Shown: in pieces, positions 13,564 through 13,808 of the stretch
Layout of the letters: each line of letters opens with the position of its first letter
Position numbering within the stretch: position 1 is the first letter of the stretch
Assembly: GCA_017651385.1 (NCBI GenBank)
Contig: JAGCCY010000036.1
Coordinates: forward strand, 1-13,808
Reading direction: 5' to 3'
Length of the DNA: 13,808 nucleotides
Source of the DNA: Lachnospiraceae bacterium
Lineage (GTDB): Bacteria > Bacillota > Clostridia > Lachnospirales > Lachnospiraceae
Made by a program: the position numbers and the translations under genes
The notes under the pieces: generated by a model
What the model saw: the letters and a program-made list of their open reading frames with translations, nothing else
The model's database searches: none
Told to the model about the DNA's origin: nothing

Positions 13564-13808
13564 ATGGCATCGTATGGATATGAAGCGGTTGATGCCGCAG
13601 GCAAGACAATCAAAGGAAGCTGTGACGCTGAAACAGTCAGTGAAGTCAAGGAACTTCTCAAGAGCCAGGGACTTATACTTGTATCCACTAAGGAACAGGG
13701 ACTTCTCACGAAAGATATCAATCTTGATATAGGCGGATATCCGAAGCCCCGAGATCTTTCGGTATTCTGCAGGCAGTTCGTGTCAATGACAAAGGCGGGC
13801 GTAACGAT
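13564..13808 (+). CDS. pilC: Type IV pilus inner-membrane platform protein PilC (GspF family), N-terminal part
   Basis: The first 81 codons of a gene that runs off the window. The product begins MASYGYEAVDAAGKTIKG, the usual opening of PilC/GspF proteins (small beta domain followed by helix VSEVKELLKSQGLIL), and reaches RDLSVFCRQFVSMTKAGVT at residues about 62-80, the start of the first T2SSF domain. PilC is the polytopic membrane platform on which PilB and PilT act, so its place directly after pilT and pilB is expected. The start is ATG 13564 with CGGAGA at 13553-13558 upstream. The transmembrane segments lie beyond the window. It could be GspF of a type II secretion system by sequence alone, but the pilT neighbour argues for a pilus. 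Confidence 0.92.
   Translation, partial: MASYGYEAVDAAGKTIKGSCDAETVSEVKELLKSQGLILVSTKEQGLLTKDINLDIGGYPKPRDLSVFCRQFVSMTKAGVT

Noticed and set aside
13496..13732. 78-codon plus-strand ORF between pilB and the window end
   Set aside because: It overlaps pilC in a different frame, has no SD, and the pilC frame carries clear family motifs.
1..13808. CRISPR array, insertion sequence, prophage, integration site or tRNA gene
   Set aside because: I saw no regularly spaced repeats, transposase or integrase motifs, terminal repeats or cloverleaf-like sequence on either strand.

Overview
The window looks like chromosome of an anaerobic, low-to-mid GC Firmicute, most likely a Lachnospiraceae member of the Butyrivibrio/Pseudobutyrivibrio/Roseburia type. 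This is inferred from the combination of clostridial glycolytic genes, a secreted GH5 cellulase, type IV pilus ATPases in a Gram-positive setting, and typical AGGAGG ribosome binding sites. No database search was possible. There are no tRNA or rRNA genes, CRISPR arrays, IS elements or other signs of a mobile element.

Layout. (1) 1-2575, lower glycolysis: the 3' end of gap, a terminator, then pgk and tpiA tightly coupled and closed by a second terminator. (2) 2593-5223: a secreted GH5 cellulase with a C-terminal membrane anchor, followed after 3 nt by a HAD-family hydrolase. (3) 5225-6575: a stand-alone gene for a coenzyme F420-0:L-glutamate ligase-like (CofE-like) protein. It has its own promoter, a striking 16-bp inverted repeat across promoter and Shine-Dalgarno, and a terminator shared with the convergent genes. 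(4) 6590-10374, minus strand: a two-gene heterodimeric ABC exporter operon preceded by about 260 nt of leader. The leader holds a sigma-A-type promoter, a 5' stem-loop, an unlisted 28-codon ORF with a strong SD, and an intrinsic terminator. (5) 10543-13808, plus strand: a type IV pilus motor cluster, pilT, pilB and the 5' end of pilC, reading away from the exporter.

The most notable element is the leader of the ABC operon. A short translated ORF, a terminator with a U-tract 34 nt before the first exporter gene, and mutually exclusive pairings between the leader ORF, its own SD and the terminator arm together look like ribosome-mediated transcription attenuation. This is the architecture known for Bacillus subtilis bmrB-bmrCD, whose structural genes also encode a heterodimeric exporter. 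Here the exporter type is supported independently: one subunit has the catalytic Walker B Glu (E514), the other has Asp (D498), and the altered LSAGQ signature sits in the subunit expected to complete the degenerate site. The natural reading is a multidrug exporter switched on when translation is perturbed, but substrate and inducer cannot be read from the sequence.

How the parts work together: the glycolysis genes are housekeeping, and the cell-anchored GH5 enzyme fits a fibre-degrading gut or rumen lifestyle. PilT/PilB/PilC form the cytoplasmic and inner-membrane motor of type IV pili, which could serve adhesion or twitching on plant surfaces. The CofE-like protein has no F420 pathway partner in the window and its role is unknown.
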